NCBI RefSeq assembly: GCF_022637455.1
Contig: NZ_CP093341.1
Span: 2,790,001 to 2,854,000 of the forward strand
From: Lysobacter sp. S4-A87
Lineage (GTDB): Bacteria; Pseudomonadota; Gammaproteobacteria; Xanthomonadales; Xanthomonadaceae
DNA: 64,000 nucleotides
Direction of reading: 5' to 3'
The notes under the pieces were generated by a model that had not been told where the DNA came from, searched no databases, and saw nothing but the letters and a program-made list of their open reading frames with translations. Positions 31,881 to 39,913 of this stretch are shown here, piece after piece. The position numbers and the translations under genes were made by a program. The stretch's first letter is position 1, and every line of letters starts with the position of its first letter.

Positions 31881-33404
31881 ATGTCCTGCGTATCGATGTT
31901 CCTTTCCCGTGTTCGCCGTCCCGGCCTGCATGCAGCGGCCCCGACGATGCGGTTGGCGGCGATGTGCGTGGCGCTCGCCAGCGCGGCGCCCGTGATGGCG
32001 GCCGATGCGCCCGCACCGCTCGTGTTCTCGCCGTACGCGTTCGAAACCCAGGCGCACGGCACGATCGCGGCCGAGGCCGCGTACCTCGAAGTGCCGCGCC
32101 GGCATGGTGATCCGGACGGAAAGCGCATGCGCCTGCGGGTCGTGCGCCTGCCGGCGACGGGTGGCAATGGCCACACTGCGCCGGTGGTCTACCTGGCCGG
32201 CGGCCCCGGTGGCTCCGGCATCGGCACGGCGCGCGGGCCGCGCTGGCCGGTGTTCGACCGGGTCCGACGTGAGACCGACGTGCTGCTGCTCGACCAGCGT
32301 GGTGCGGGGCTGTCGGAACCGCCGCCGCCATGCCCGCACGAGCACCGTTTCGAAGACGCCCAGCCCATGCAGCGCGACACCGCGCTGGCCGCGTTGCAGG
32401 CCACGGCCGCGCGCTGCGTCGCCTACTGGCGGGAGGCGGGCGTCGATCTGTCCGCCTACACCACTGCCGAGAGTGCCGCCGACCTCGACGATCTCAGGCG
32501 CGCGCTGGGTGTGCCGAAGCTCAGCCTGTGGGGCATGAGTTACGGCACGCACCTGGCCCTGGCCACCGTTCGCTTGCATGGTGCGGGCCTGGATCGCGTG
32601 GTGCTGATGGGCACCGAGGGTCCCGATGACACGTTGAAGCTGCCGTTGGCCGCCGATGCCCTGCTGGGGCAACTCGCCGCCGTCGCCGCCGATGCCGGTT
32701 TCGATGACCTGACTGGGTCGGCCCGTCGCGTACTGGAGGCACTGCGCCAGCAGCCTCGCCAGGGTCGAAGCGGCATGCACGACGGCAGGCAGGTGACGAT
32801 CGGCGAGTTCGACGCGCAGCTTGCAATAGCAGTTTCGCTCGGCCAGCGCCCGACCCAGCAGTGGCTGCCGCTGGTACTGCGCGAAGCCGATCGCGGCAAC
32901 TACGACCCGCTGGCCGACATCGTGCTGCTGTTGCGTGCGGAGTTCGGCCAGTTCACGGCCATGTCGCTGGCGATGGACGTGGCATCGGGACAGAGCCCGC
33001 AACGCCGGTCCCTGGCCGAGGCGCAGGCGCGCCAGAGCATGTTCGGCGATGCATTGAACTTCCCGTTCCCCATGATCGGCGACGGACTCGGCCTCGTCGA
33101 CCTGGGCGAATCATTCCGCGGGCCGTTGCGCAGCGACGTGCCGGTGCTGTTCGTCAGTGGCACGCTGGATGGCCGCACGCCGCCGGCGAACGCCGAGGCA
33201 TTGCGACCCGGTTTCAGCGACAACAGGTCGCTGCTGGTGCGCGGTGCCAGCCACGGCAACGAGCTGTGGCTTGGCCAGGCGGCCATCGCCGACAGCATCG
33301 CCGGCTTCCTCGCCGGTCAACCGGTGAACGATGCCGTGCTGGATGTGTCGCCGCCCGTGTTTGCCAGGAGCGTGAGCGAACTGCTTGATTCGCGTCCGAA
33401 GTGA
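31881..33404 (+). CDS. Exported S33-family aminopeptidase-like alpha/beta hydrolase
   Basis: A 507-residue secreted protein with a signal region (MRLAAMCVALASAAPVMAA). The alpha/beta-hydrolase core starts at PVVYLAGGPGGSGI (oxyanion hole region), has DVLLLDQRGAGLS, and the nucleophile in LWGMSYGTHLA. The Asp is in VSGTLDGRTPPANAE and the His in VRGASHGNE, the last features of the proline iminopeptidase/tripeptidyl aminopeptidase S33 type with C-terminal TAP-like domain. GGAG 6 bp before the ATG supports the start. It is divergent from the LytTR kinase (100 bp apart), so the two-component system may control it. Confidence 0.87.
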   Translation: MSCVSMFLSRVRRPGLHAAAPTMRLAAMCVALASAAPVMAADAPAPLVFSPYAFETQAHGTIAAEAAYLEVPRRHGDPDGKRMRLRVVRLPATGGNGHTAPVVYLAGGPGGSGIGTARGPRWPVFDRVRRETDVLLLDQRGAGLSEPPPPCPHEHRFEDAQPMQRDTALAALQATAARCVAYWREAGVDLSAYTTAESAADLDDLRRALGVPKLSLWGMSYGTHLALATVRLHGAGLDRVVLMGTEGPDDTLKLPLAADALLGQLAAVAADAGFDDLTGSARRVLEALRQQPRQGRSGMHDGRQVTIGEFDAQLAIAVSLGQRPTQQWLPLVLREADRGNYDPLADIVLLLRAEFGQFTAMSLAMDVASGQSPQRRSLAEAQARQSMFGDALNFPFPMIGDGLGLVDLGESFRGPLRSDVPVLFVSGTLDGRTPPANAEALRPGFSDNRSLLVRGASHGNELWLGQAAIADSIAGFLAGQPVNDAVLDVSPPVFARSVSELLDSRPK

Positions 33405-33474
33405 CGCAGGAGGGAGTTCGCTGCTGAAAGTGCATGGGTTTCAAAATATGCCGCGCAAGCGCTTACGCCGGGAT

Positions 33475-33497
33475 GTTCGCTTCTGGCGTTAGCGGAC
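33475..33497. repeat. Degenerate inverted repeat (GTTCGCT...AGCGGAC)
   Basis: Arms GTTCGCT and AGCGGAC flank TCTGGCGTT. It is a mixed relative of the two repeat families near 8 kb and lies 35 bp before the palindromic half-site cut by IS copy 2. Confidence 0.5.
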
Positions 33498-33531
33498 GTC
33501 TGGGCGGGACGGCGCCGCCGCCCGCTGGTCA

Positions 33532-33545
33532 TGTCCGCTTTCGAC
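33532..33545. repeat. Left half of palindromic repeat interrupted by IS30 copy 2
   Basis: TGTCCGCTTTCGAC abuts the left end of the element; the right half ACCCAAAGCAGCCATT begins at 34775. Joining them with one copy of AC rebuilds the repeat (GCTTTCGACCCAAAGC), so the element inserted in the loop of the palindrome. Confidence 0.8.
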
Positions 33546-34774
33546 TGCGGTTTCAACCGGTCGATGCAACACACTGAAGGCTGCCTCGGCAGCAGGAGTG
33601 TTGCAGATGAAGTACCGGGCAAGGATCTGTTACACGGAAGGCCAGAAGGCCCTGATGTGGGACCGCTGGCAACAGGGCGATTCGCTGCACCAAATCGCCC
33701 GGCTGTTTGATCGTCGCCACAGCTCGGTTCGCGGGATCCTGGCCGCGTCCGGTGGGATCCGGCCACCTCAGCGCCGCCGTTCTGAGCGGACGCTGAGCTT
33801 GGCCGAGCGGGAAGAGATTTCGCGGGGCGTGGTGAGCGGGCAATCGATCCGTTCGATCGCGGCCGCGCTGGGGCGGGCGCCGTCCACAGTGAGCCGCGAA
33901 CTGCGACGCAACGAGGGTTCTGATGGCTACCGGGCGAACCGGGCCGACCAGGCCGCCTGGGACCGGGCGCGTCGTCCAAAGACTTGTAAGCTGGCCCGGC
34001 ATCGAGCCTTGGCGCGGCAGGTCGCAGCTAAGCTTCAACAGCGCTGGTCTCCGCAGCAGATCGCCGGATGGCTCAAGCGCATCCATCCAGACGACGCGAG
34101 CGGTCAGGTGTCACACGAGACGATCTACCGCACGCTCTTCATCCAAGCCCGAGGCGCCTTAAAACAGGAGCTTCTGGGCTACCTGAGGCGCACGCGAGCA
34201 ATGCGCCGCTCACGCCACCACACACAGAAGGCCGACAACCACGGCCGCATCAGCGACACCGTATCGATCCGCGAGCGCCCTGCAGCGGTCGAAGACCGGG
34301 CCGTGCCGGGCCATTGGGAGGGCGACCTGTTGTTTGGCAGCAGCAACAGTCAGATTGCCACGCTGGTGGAGCGGCATACGCGCTACGTCATGCTGGTGAA
34401 GGTCGGCGGCAAGGACACCGAAACGGTCATCGACGCGCTGATCAACAACGCACGGCGCCTGCCGAAGGAACTGTATCGATCGTTGACCTGGGACCGCGGT
34501 AAGGAGATGGCTGATCATCGCCGATTCACCATGGCGACCGACATCCAGGTCTACTTCTGCGATCCGCAGCATCCATGGCAGCGCGGTTCAAACGAGAACA
34601 CCAACGGATTGCTTCGGCAGTACTTCCCCAAGGGTCTCGATCTGTCCACGATCACGCAGGCCAAGCTTGACGCCGTGGCCAGAGAGTTGAACGGACGGCC
34701 CCGGAAGACGCTAGGCTACGAAACACCGGCCGAACGATTTCAACAAGCTGTTGCATCGACCGGTTGAAACCGCA
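33546..34774 (+). mobile_element. IS30-family insertion sequence, copy 2 (1229 bp)
   Basis: Perfect 26-bp terminal inverted repeats (left TGCGGTTTCAACCGGTCG..., right its reverse complement) bound the element, and the dinucleotide AC at 33544-33545 is repeated at 34775-34776, a plausible 2-bp target duplication. It carries an intact transposase gene on the plus strand and seems identical to copy 1, but inverted. Its right end is 31 bp from the 3' end of the DUF1254 lipoprotein gene, which it does not disrupt. Confidence 0.94.
33607..34767 (+). CDS. IS30-family transposase, copy 2
   Basis: The 386-residue DDE transposase is identical in translation to copy 1 (6675-7835). It has two N-terminal helix-turn-helix segments and the acidic catalytic residues in WEGDLLFG, LTWDRGKEM and GSNENTNG. 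The ATG at 33607 has AGGAG 8 bp upstream, inside the element; a GTG at 33598 would overlap that site. The stop codon lies within the right terminal repeat. Confidence 0.95.
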   Translation: MKYRARICYTEGQKALMWDRWQQGDSLHQIARLFDRRHSSVRGILAASGGIRPPQRRRSERTLSLAEREEISRGVVSGQSIRSIAAALGRAPSTVSRELRRNEGSDGYRANRADQAAWDRARRPKTCKLARHRALARQVAAKLQQRWSPQQIAGWLKRIHPDDASGQVSHETIYRTLFIQARGALKQELLGYLRRTRAMRRSRHHTQKADNHGRISDTVSIRERPAAVEDRAVPGHWEGDLLFGSSNSQIATLVERHTRYVMLVKVGGKDTETVIDALINNARRLPKELYRSLTWDRGKEMADHRRFTMATDIQVYFCDPQHPWQRGSNENTNGLLRQYFPKGLDLSTITQAKLDAVARELNGRPRKTLGYETPAERFQQAVASTG

Positions 34775-34805
34775 ACCCAAAGCAGCCATTCGTATGCCCG
34801 GGCCG

Positions 34806-36341
34806 CTACATGACCTTCTCGAAATCGGGCATTACGAAGGTCTTCTTATTGAGCGCGTCCGTTGGGCCGTAGAAGCGGAACGTAGGCATGGGGCGTTTGC
34901 CGGCGGTTGGAATCCAGTTCGCATCCAAGCCATCCGGCGCCTTCGGGCCGACGTACAGGGTCACGCTGCCATCGGCGTTCTTCTTAATCTTGTCCAAGTC
35001 GTATGACGACAGCGTGGTCCGCTCCGGATCGGCATAGATGAAAGAGAACGTGGCACGGTCGTAAACGGTCAGCGCCCAGAACTGCTTGACCGGCATGTCC
35101 GCCGGAACATTGACCTTGTAGAGACTGCCAGCCTGCAAAGGTTGCCCGTCCTTGTCGGCCATCGCGGTCATGTATTGCGTCGCGGGCGACTCGCTCAACT
35201 CTTTGGGCACGTACGTGCACCAGAAGTACTGCGCCGCGCGTTGATCAAGCGCGATCCGGTCGTCGTACTCGAACGTGAAGGTACGGTTCTTGTCGGCGTT
35301 CAGAAGGGTGCCGTAGTGGCGATCAGGCCAGTACAGCAGCTCCTTGGGGAACGCATCGAATTTGCCCTGCAGGTAATGCCAGGCATCGATGGCGCCTTGG
35401 CGCATCGCCCGCTTGGCGGTATCGTCCGGCGCGAATGGCTTGCCGCGCTCGATGCCCAACGACGAGAGCATGCCCATCATCAACTTGTCCTGCTCGCGCA
35501 CGGGCTCGACGCTGAAGATGTCGTACACGTCCTTGAAGTAACGCTCGTCGTAGAACGGCAGTGTGGCGTAACGCTTGTCGGACGGGTCCACGAAACGCTG
35601 TTTGGGCGGATTGGCCGCTTCGGAGAGGTAATACATCCGCAGCTTCTGCGCATAGTTGAACGCGTCGGTCTGCGTCATGCCCGGACCCACGATCGACCGG
35701 AAGGCAAAGGCGATTCGGTAGTTCGGCGACGGTACGTGCAGGTAGCCCGCAGGAATCTTGTCCTTGTAGCCGGGCGGCGTGAAGAGGTATTTGGTCGCCT
35801 TGCCCTTGTCCATGCCGGAAGGCCCGACGTCGGCAATGGTGAACTGCCATGCGTCTACCACCTGGCCGTACAGCGTTCCCGGCGTGCCTGCCTCAGGAAC
35901 CTCCAGCACCACCGGCCCCTTCTGCAGGTCTGTGAAGGCTGAGATATAGGGCGTGCTGCTGTTGGCGGTCAGTGCTTCGAGCTTGGGCGAAGCGGTGTGG
36001 GAGTAGGTGATGATGTCGTTGTCCTTCATTCCCAAGTCGCTAAAGGCGGCCCCGCGGAAGCGGTAGATCGCCACGGCCGGCATGCCCCATAGCACTGCTT
36101 CGAAGGCGCGCTGGTACTTGACCTGATACTCGAGGTCGGACGTAGATGCTTTTGTGTCCGCGGGTGGTTGGCCACCCAGAGGTTCGTCCGTCGGGCGGAC
36201 AGCATTGGAAGTCGTGGGTGTAGCCGATGCGGCGGCCTTCTGTTTGTCGGTGCTCTCCGCTGGCGAACTGGACTGACGGTTGCAAGCGCTCGCGCTGACC
36301 AAGGTCAGAACCGCAAGCATCACCAACTTGGGCGTATTCAT
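34806..36341 (-). CDS. DUF1254/DUF1214 lipoprotein
   Basis: The 511-residue protein has a lipoprotein signal ending SASAC (Cys20), then a Ser/Thr/Ala-rich linker to about 65. The DUF1254 domain follows (FEAVLWGMPAVAIYRFR, LTANSSTPYISAFTDLQKGPVVLEVPE), and the DUF1214 domain occupies the C-terminus (YFWCTYVPKELSESPATQYMTA, then VKQFWALTVYDRATFSFI and FRFYGPTDALNKK). The pair is widespread and its function is unknown. IS30 copy 2 ends 31 bp from its stop codon. The gene's own promoter faces the phosphotriesterase-like gene across a 272-bp gap. Confidence 0.88.
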   Translation of the reverse strand: MNTPKLVMLAVLTLVSASACNRQSSSPAESTDKQKAAASATPTTSNAVRPTDEPLGGQPPADTKASTSDLEYQVKYQRAFEAVLWGMPAVAIYRFRGAAFSDLGMKDNDIITYSHTASPKLEALTANSSTPYISAFTDLQKGPVVLEVPEAGTPGTLYGQVVDAWQFTIADVGPSGMDKGKATKYLFTPPGYKDKIPAGYLHVPSPNYRIAFAFRSIVGPGMTQTDAFNYAQKLRMYYLSEAANPPKQRFVDPSDKRYATLPFYDERYFKDVYDIFSVEPVREQDKLMMGMLSSLGIERGKPFAPDDTAKRAMRQGAIDAWHYLQGKFDAFPKELLYWPDRHYGTLLNADKNRTFTFEYDDRIALDQRAAQYFWCTYVPKELSESPATQYMTAMADKDGQPLQAGSLYKVNVPADMPVKQFWALTVYDRATFSFIYADPERTTLSSYDLDKIKKNADGSVTLYVGPKAPDGLDANWIPTAGKRPMPTFRFYGPTDALNKKTFVMPDFEKVM

Positions 36342-36411
36342 TGAGAGCAGGTTCCCGCTACAGGTGCGGTGACGGTAATGACCTGCCCCGTGAATGTGGC
36401 GTCAACACCGC

Positions 36412-36434
36412 TGACCGCTTTTGGCCGAAGGCGA
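36412..36434. repeat. Degenerate second-family inverted repeat
   Basis: TGACCGCTTTTGGCCGAAGG-type sequence, comparable to the left arm and loop at 8933-8958, followed by a decayed right arm (GCGATCG). It lies in the 272-bp divergent gap 36342-36613. Confidence 0.4.
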
Positions 36435-36442
36435 TCGTTGAG

Positions 36443-36484
36443 CCGATGCCGATGCCGATGCCGATGCCGATGCCGATGCCGATG
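36443..36484. repeat. Hexanucleotide tandem repeat (CCGATG)x7
   Basis: Seven uninterrupted copies of CCGATG lie 129 bp upstream of the phosphotriesterase-like gene and 100 bp upstream of the divergent DUF1254 gene. No gene I can support covers it. Uninterrupted hexamers are prone to slippage; here changes would alter promoter spacing and not a reading frame. Confidence 0.9.
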
Positions 36485-36613
36485 TCCGCTTGCGTGAACT
36501 CAACTTGGCACGATTGGGACTCGGCTGAGCGCAAAGTCTACTCGCGGACCGAGACGGGCCCCGGCGGGCGACGATAGGATCGCCGCTCCTCAACCCGAAG
36601 GGGGGGCTCGGCG

Positions 36614-37690
36614 ATGCACCGAAGGGAACTCATCGGCGCGCTGGCAGCATTGCCGTTGGCCATCGGCTTGCCTGGCTGCGCGCAGGTCGGTGGAATCAGA
36701 GCCAAGGACCGGCAGGTGATGACGGTCGCGGGCCCCATCGACGCCTCCGCGCTCGGCATGACGCTCAGCCATGAGCATCTTTTCGCCGACCTGCGACCCT
36801 ATGCCGAGCAGATCTCAACACCCATCCCGCTGGGCGGTGATGTGGTCGAGGTGATACTGCCCCATCTCCAGGAGATCCGGCGTCTGGGTTGCCGCTCGGT
36901 GATCGACTGCACTGCAACGACGCTCGGGCGCAACCCCGCCCTGATCAAGCGCCTGTCAGAGGCGAGCGGGTTGCAGATGCTTACGGTGACAGGGGCATAT
37001 GTCGCCGCGGGTGGCCGCTTCGTCCCACCTTACGTATTGGACGAAACCGACGAGGAGCTCGCCGCGCGCTGGATCGGCGAATGGCGGCACGGAATTGGCG
37101 ACACGCGAATCCGCCCAGGCCTGATCAAGCTCGGGATCGAGGGCGATCCGCTCAGTGCTACCGAGCGCAAGGTGCTGCTTGCCGGCGCACGTACGCATCT
37201 TGAGACGGGCCTCGTTATCGCATCCCACACCGGTCCCTGGGCGCAAGTCGAGCCCGGTCGCAATGCCCGGTGTGCGTTCGCGCAACTGGACCTGCTGGAA
37301 GGCGCCGGCGTCGATCCGTCTGCATGGATCTGGGTTCACGCCCAGAACGAAGTGCGGGGTGACCTTCACGTCCAGGCGGCCGGGCGTGGTGCCTGGGTGT
37401 CGTTCGACGGGTTCCGGCCCGGTCAGGAGAACGGGTACGTCGCCATGATCGGACGCATGCGCGACGAAGGTCTCCTGGAGCGCGTGCTCGTGTCGCAGGA
37501 CGCTGGCTGGTACAACGCCGGGCAGCCACGAGGCGGCGAGTTCAAGCCCTTCCATCCGATCTTCACCGCGTTGATCCCGGCCTTGCGGAAGGGGGGATTC
37601 GACGAAAGCCAGATGCAGATGCTCTTCGTCCACAACCCGGCGCGCGCATTCGCCCTGCGGACGTCGGAATGGATCAGCGGTGACACGTGA
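36614..37690 (+). CDS. Phosphotriesterase-family lipoprotein (amidohydrolase superfamily)
   Basis: A 358-residue metal-dependent hydrolase of the PTE family. A short lipoprotein signal (GLPGC, Cys22) precedes the TIM barrel. The metal-binding landmarks are in order: LSHEHLFADLR (HxH), PGLIKLG with the bridging Lys, IASHTGP, WVHAQNE, and the catalytic Asp in VSQDAGWY. PTE-family proteins act as lactonases or phosphotriesterases; the natural substrate here is unknown. GAAGGG lies ahead of the ATG. The serine hydrolase gene follows after 96 bp. Confidence 0.9.
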   Translation: MHRRELIGALAALPLAIGLPGCAQVGGIRAKDRQVMTVAGPIDASALGMTLSHEHLFADLRPYAEQISTPIPLGGDVVEVILPHLQEIRRLGCRSVIDCTATTLGRNPALIKRLSEASGLQMLTVTGAYVAAGGRFVPPYVLDETDEELAARWIGEWRHGIGDTRIRPGLIKLGIEGDPLSATERKVLLAGARTHLETGLVIASHTGPWAQVEPGRNARCAFAQLDLLEGAGVDPSAWIWVHAQNEVRGDLHVQAAGRGAWVSFDGFRPGQENGYVAMIGRMRDEGLLERVLVSQDAGWYNAGQPRGGEFKPFHPIFTALIPALRKGGFDESQMQMLFVHNPARAFALRTSEWISGDT

Positions 37691-37786
37691 TTGCGTGCCG
37701 AAATTCTCGCCTAAATCAGTTCGTGTGGGGGCGGCGCCAGGTTGCGCGGTCCCACGCTGTCGTGTGCAAACAACCAGGGGTCACTC

Positions 37787-39493
37787 GTGCGTGTAAGTCC
37801 ATCCGCTTTCTTGATTACGATCATCACCGCCGCTTTGGCCGCGCAGCCATCTGCCGTGCGAGCCCAGTCAGCAAGCGCTTCACCCGCTGATCGCCACAAG
37901 CAAGTGGACGCGATCTTCGCGCCATGGAGCGGCACCACCACGCCAGGCTGCGCGGTGGGCATATCCCGCGACGGCGTGCTGGATTACACGCACGGTTACG
38001 GCATGTCGAATCTCGAGTACGACGTGGCCATCACCCCGGAATCGATCTTCCACGTCGGCTCCATCTCCAAGCAGTTCACCGCCTTCTCGGTCGCGTTGCT
38101 GGCGCAAGACGGAAAGTTGTCGCTGGACGATGACATCCGCAAGTACGTGCCGGAGATGCCGGACTTTGGCAAGACGATCACCATTTCGCACCTGATCCAT
38201 CACAGCAGTGGCCTGCGCGAGCAGGGGCAGCTGCTGTACCTGGCCGGCTGGCGCAGCGACGACATGATGACCGAGGCCGACATGCTGGCGATCGCGGCGA
38301 AGCAGCGCGGGCTGAACTTCGCGCCGGGGACCGAGACGCTTTACAACAACCTGGGCTATACGTTGCTGGCAGTGATTGTGAAGCGTGTATCCGGCAAGCC
38401 GCTGTGGGCCTTCGCCGATGAGCGGATCTTCCAGCCATTGGGCATGACCGACACGCACTTTCAGGACGACCACACCGAGATCGTGCGGCGTCGCACCGCG
38501 GCGTATCAGGCGCACAAGGACGGCGGATGGCGCATCAGCATCCCGGCGTCCGACTACTACGGCCCGACCGGTCTGTTCACCACGGTGGGCGACCTGCTGA
38601 AGTGGCAGGACAACTTCGTCCACGCACGTGTTGGCGGACGATCGCTGGTGGAATCGATGCAGACATCGGCCACATCGGACAACGGAGCGGTGAGCGGCTA
38701 CGGTGGTGGAGTGTTCGTCCGCAGCTATCGCGGCCTGCGCACGGTAGGCCACGACGGCGTGCACGCTGGCTATCGCGCGGACGCTCTTGCCTTCCCCGAT
38801 CAGCGGCTGGCAATCGTGACGCTGTGCAATGGCGCCACGATTGCCCCCCAGGAGCTCACACAGAAGGTCGCTGCCGTGTATCTGGGTAATCGCATGACGC
38901 CCATGGCACCCTCGGTGAAGGAGCCGGATGCAGCGTTGTCGACGCTGGCTGGGGTCTACTGGAGTTCGTTGACGGACGAAGTGGTGCGGGTGGAGGTGAA
39001 GGACGGTGTGCTGCGCCCCCTTGGCGCGTCGTCTCCGCTTGAATCACTCGGGAGTGGGCTGTTTCGCTTGGGCGAGGCGGCACAATGGCGATTCGACACC
39101 GCCGCCGAGGATGCGCCGGGAGAACGCGAACTGCGGATCTGGGACGCCTGGCCCACGCCGCGGGTATTTGCCCGCGTCAACGAGCCGATGCCATCTGCGT
39201 CGGCGCTGGCCTCCTTCGCGGGGCAGTACCGCATCGACGAGGTCGACATGACCTATACGGTACTCATGGCGGACGGCAAGCTGACCCTGCGCTGGCCTCG
39301 CCAGGCTGATCTCATGCTTGAAGCCGTCGGCGGTGATCGCTTCGTCAGCGGCGCATGGACGGTGACCTTCACACGGACGGCGTCGGGCGAGGTGGATGGA
39401 TTGACGATGACTGCACGTCGACTGCGGCGCATGCGCGCGGAACGGCTCGGTACCGCTACAGGGCCTTCGCTTGCTTTCGATACGCCACGATGA
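37787..39493 (+). CDS. Exported serine hydrolase (beta-lactamase fold) with two C-terminal beta domains
   Basis: A 568-residue protein starting at GTG (AGGGG 7 bp upstream) with a signal peptide ending AVRAQ. The nucleophile motif is S92-I-S-K95 (HVGSISKQF), the tyrosine motif YNNLGYTLL, and the third motif VGHDGVHAG. After about residue 385 there are two DUF3471-like beta domains (LSTLAGVYWSS and LASFAGQYRIDE). It is probably a periplasmic D-aminopeptidase or esterase. It is the third member of this fold in the window, but is not in the peptide locus. Its 3' end overlaps the convergent cupin gene by 38 bp. Confidence 0.86.
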   Translation: MRVSPSAFLITIITAALAAQPSAVRAQSASASPADRHKQVDAIFAPWSGTTTPGCAVGISRDGVLDYTHGYGMSNLEYDVAITPESIFHVGSISKQFTAFSVALLAQDGKLSLDDDIRKYVPEMPDFGKTITISHLIHHSSGLREQGQLLYLAGWRSDDMMTEADMLAIAAKQRGLNFAPGTETLYNNLGYTLLAVIVKRVSGKPLWAFADERIFQPLGMTDTHFQDDHTEIVRRRTAAYQAHKDGGWRISIPASDYYGPTGLFTTVGDLLKWQDNFVHARVGGRSLVESMQTSATSDNGAVSGYGGGVFVRSYRGLRTVGHDGVHAGYRADALAFPDQRLAIVTLCNGATIAPQELTQKVAAVYLGNRMTPMAPSVKEPDAALSTLAGVYWSSLTDEVVRVEVKDGVLRPLGASSPLESLGSGLFRLGEAAQWRFDTAAEDAPGERELRIWDAWPTPRVFARVNEPMPSASALASFAGQYRIDEVDMTYTVLMADGKLTLRWPRQADLMLEAVGGDRFVSGAWTVTFTRTASGEVDGLTMTARRLRRMRAERLGTATGPSLAFDTPR

Positions 39494-39890
39494 TCACCAG
39501 GTCTTCCTTGCCGCGCTGGAACAGCGCATGCGTGCTGCCATCGCGGGTAAGGATGGCGTCGCCCGGGCCGACCCCGCGACGCTTGCCGTCGAGCAGCAGT
39601 TCGCCGCGGCCGGAAAGCACGTAGTAGATCTCGTCCTTGTCGTTTCGGTGCTCGCCGATGGTCGCGCCCGGGTGCAGGGCACGCTGGCGGAACACCAGGT
39701 CGAAGTCGGCGGCGTCGGCGAAGAACGGATAGGCCGTCGTGGTGCCCTGGCCTTCGTGCGGGCCTGGCTGCTGCACCGCGATGTCGCGCGCCTGCTCCAC
39801 GTAGGAGTCGCGCCGCGGCTCGCCGGCTGCAGCAGCGCCCCAGGCGAGGGTGGCGACGAGGGTGATCACGTTGAAAGTGCCTGCTCGCAT
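39456..39890 (-). CDS. Exported single-domain cupin, last gene of the kduI-kduD operon
   Basis: A 144-residue cupin with a signal peptide (MRAGTFNVITLVATLAWGAAAAG). The cupin metal-binding motifs are clear: PGATIGEHRNDKDEIYYVLSGRGELLLDG (His, His-equivalent, Glu) and VGPGDAILTRDGSTHALFQRG. It lies 23 bp downstream of kduD. Cupins named KdgF convert linear unsaturated galacturonate to DKI in pectin pathways, so this is a candidate for that reaction in the periplasm, but it has a signal peptide, which KdgF normally lacks. The substrate is therefore unproven. Confidence 0.75.
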   Translation of the reverse strand: MRAGTFNVITLVATLAWGAAAAGEPRRDSYVEQARDIAVQQPGPHEGQGTTTAYPFFADAADFDLVFRQRALHPGATIGEHRNDKDEIYYVLSGRGELLLDGKRRGVGPGDAILTRDGSTHALFQRGKEDLVIIVAYRKQAKAL

Positions 39891-39913
39891 CGTCGCCCAC
39901 CGTTTCCGCTTGC

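Noticed and set aside
30042-33002. Long minus-strand frame extending the sensor kinase N-terminus to nearly 1000 residues
   Set aside because: The added part lies opposite the S33 peptidase gene and has no domain; a good ribosome binding site and hydrophobic start exist at 31781.
6668-34774. A composite transposon formed by the two IS30 copies
   Set aside because: No target duplication matches across the outer ends and the enclosed genes look native in composition, so joint mobility is not supported beyond the presence of two copies.
6668-34774. Recent inversion between the IS copies as the reason copy 1 lacks a duplication
   Set aside because: Swapping the inner flanks leaves neither copy with a matching dinucleotide, while copy 2 has one in the present order.
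36443-36484. CRISPR-like array
   Set aside because: It is a simple contiguous hexamer repeat without spacers.
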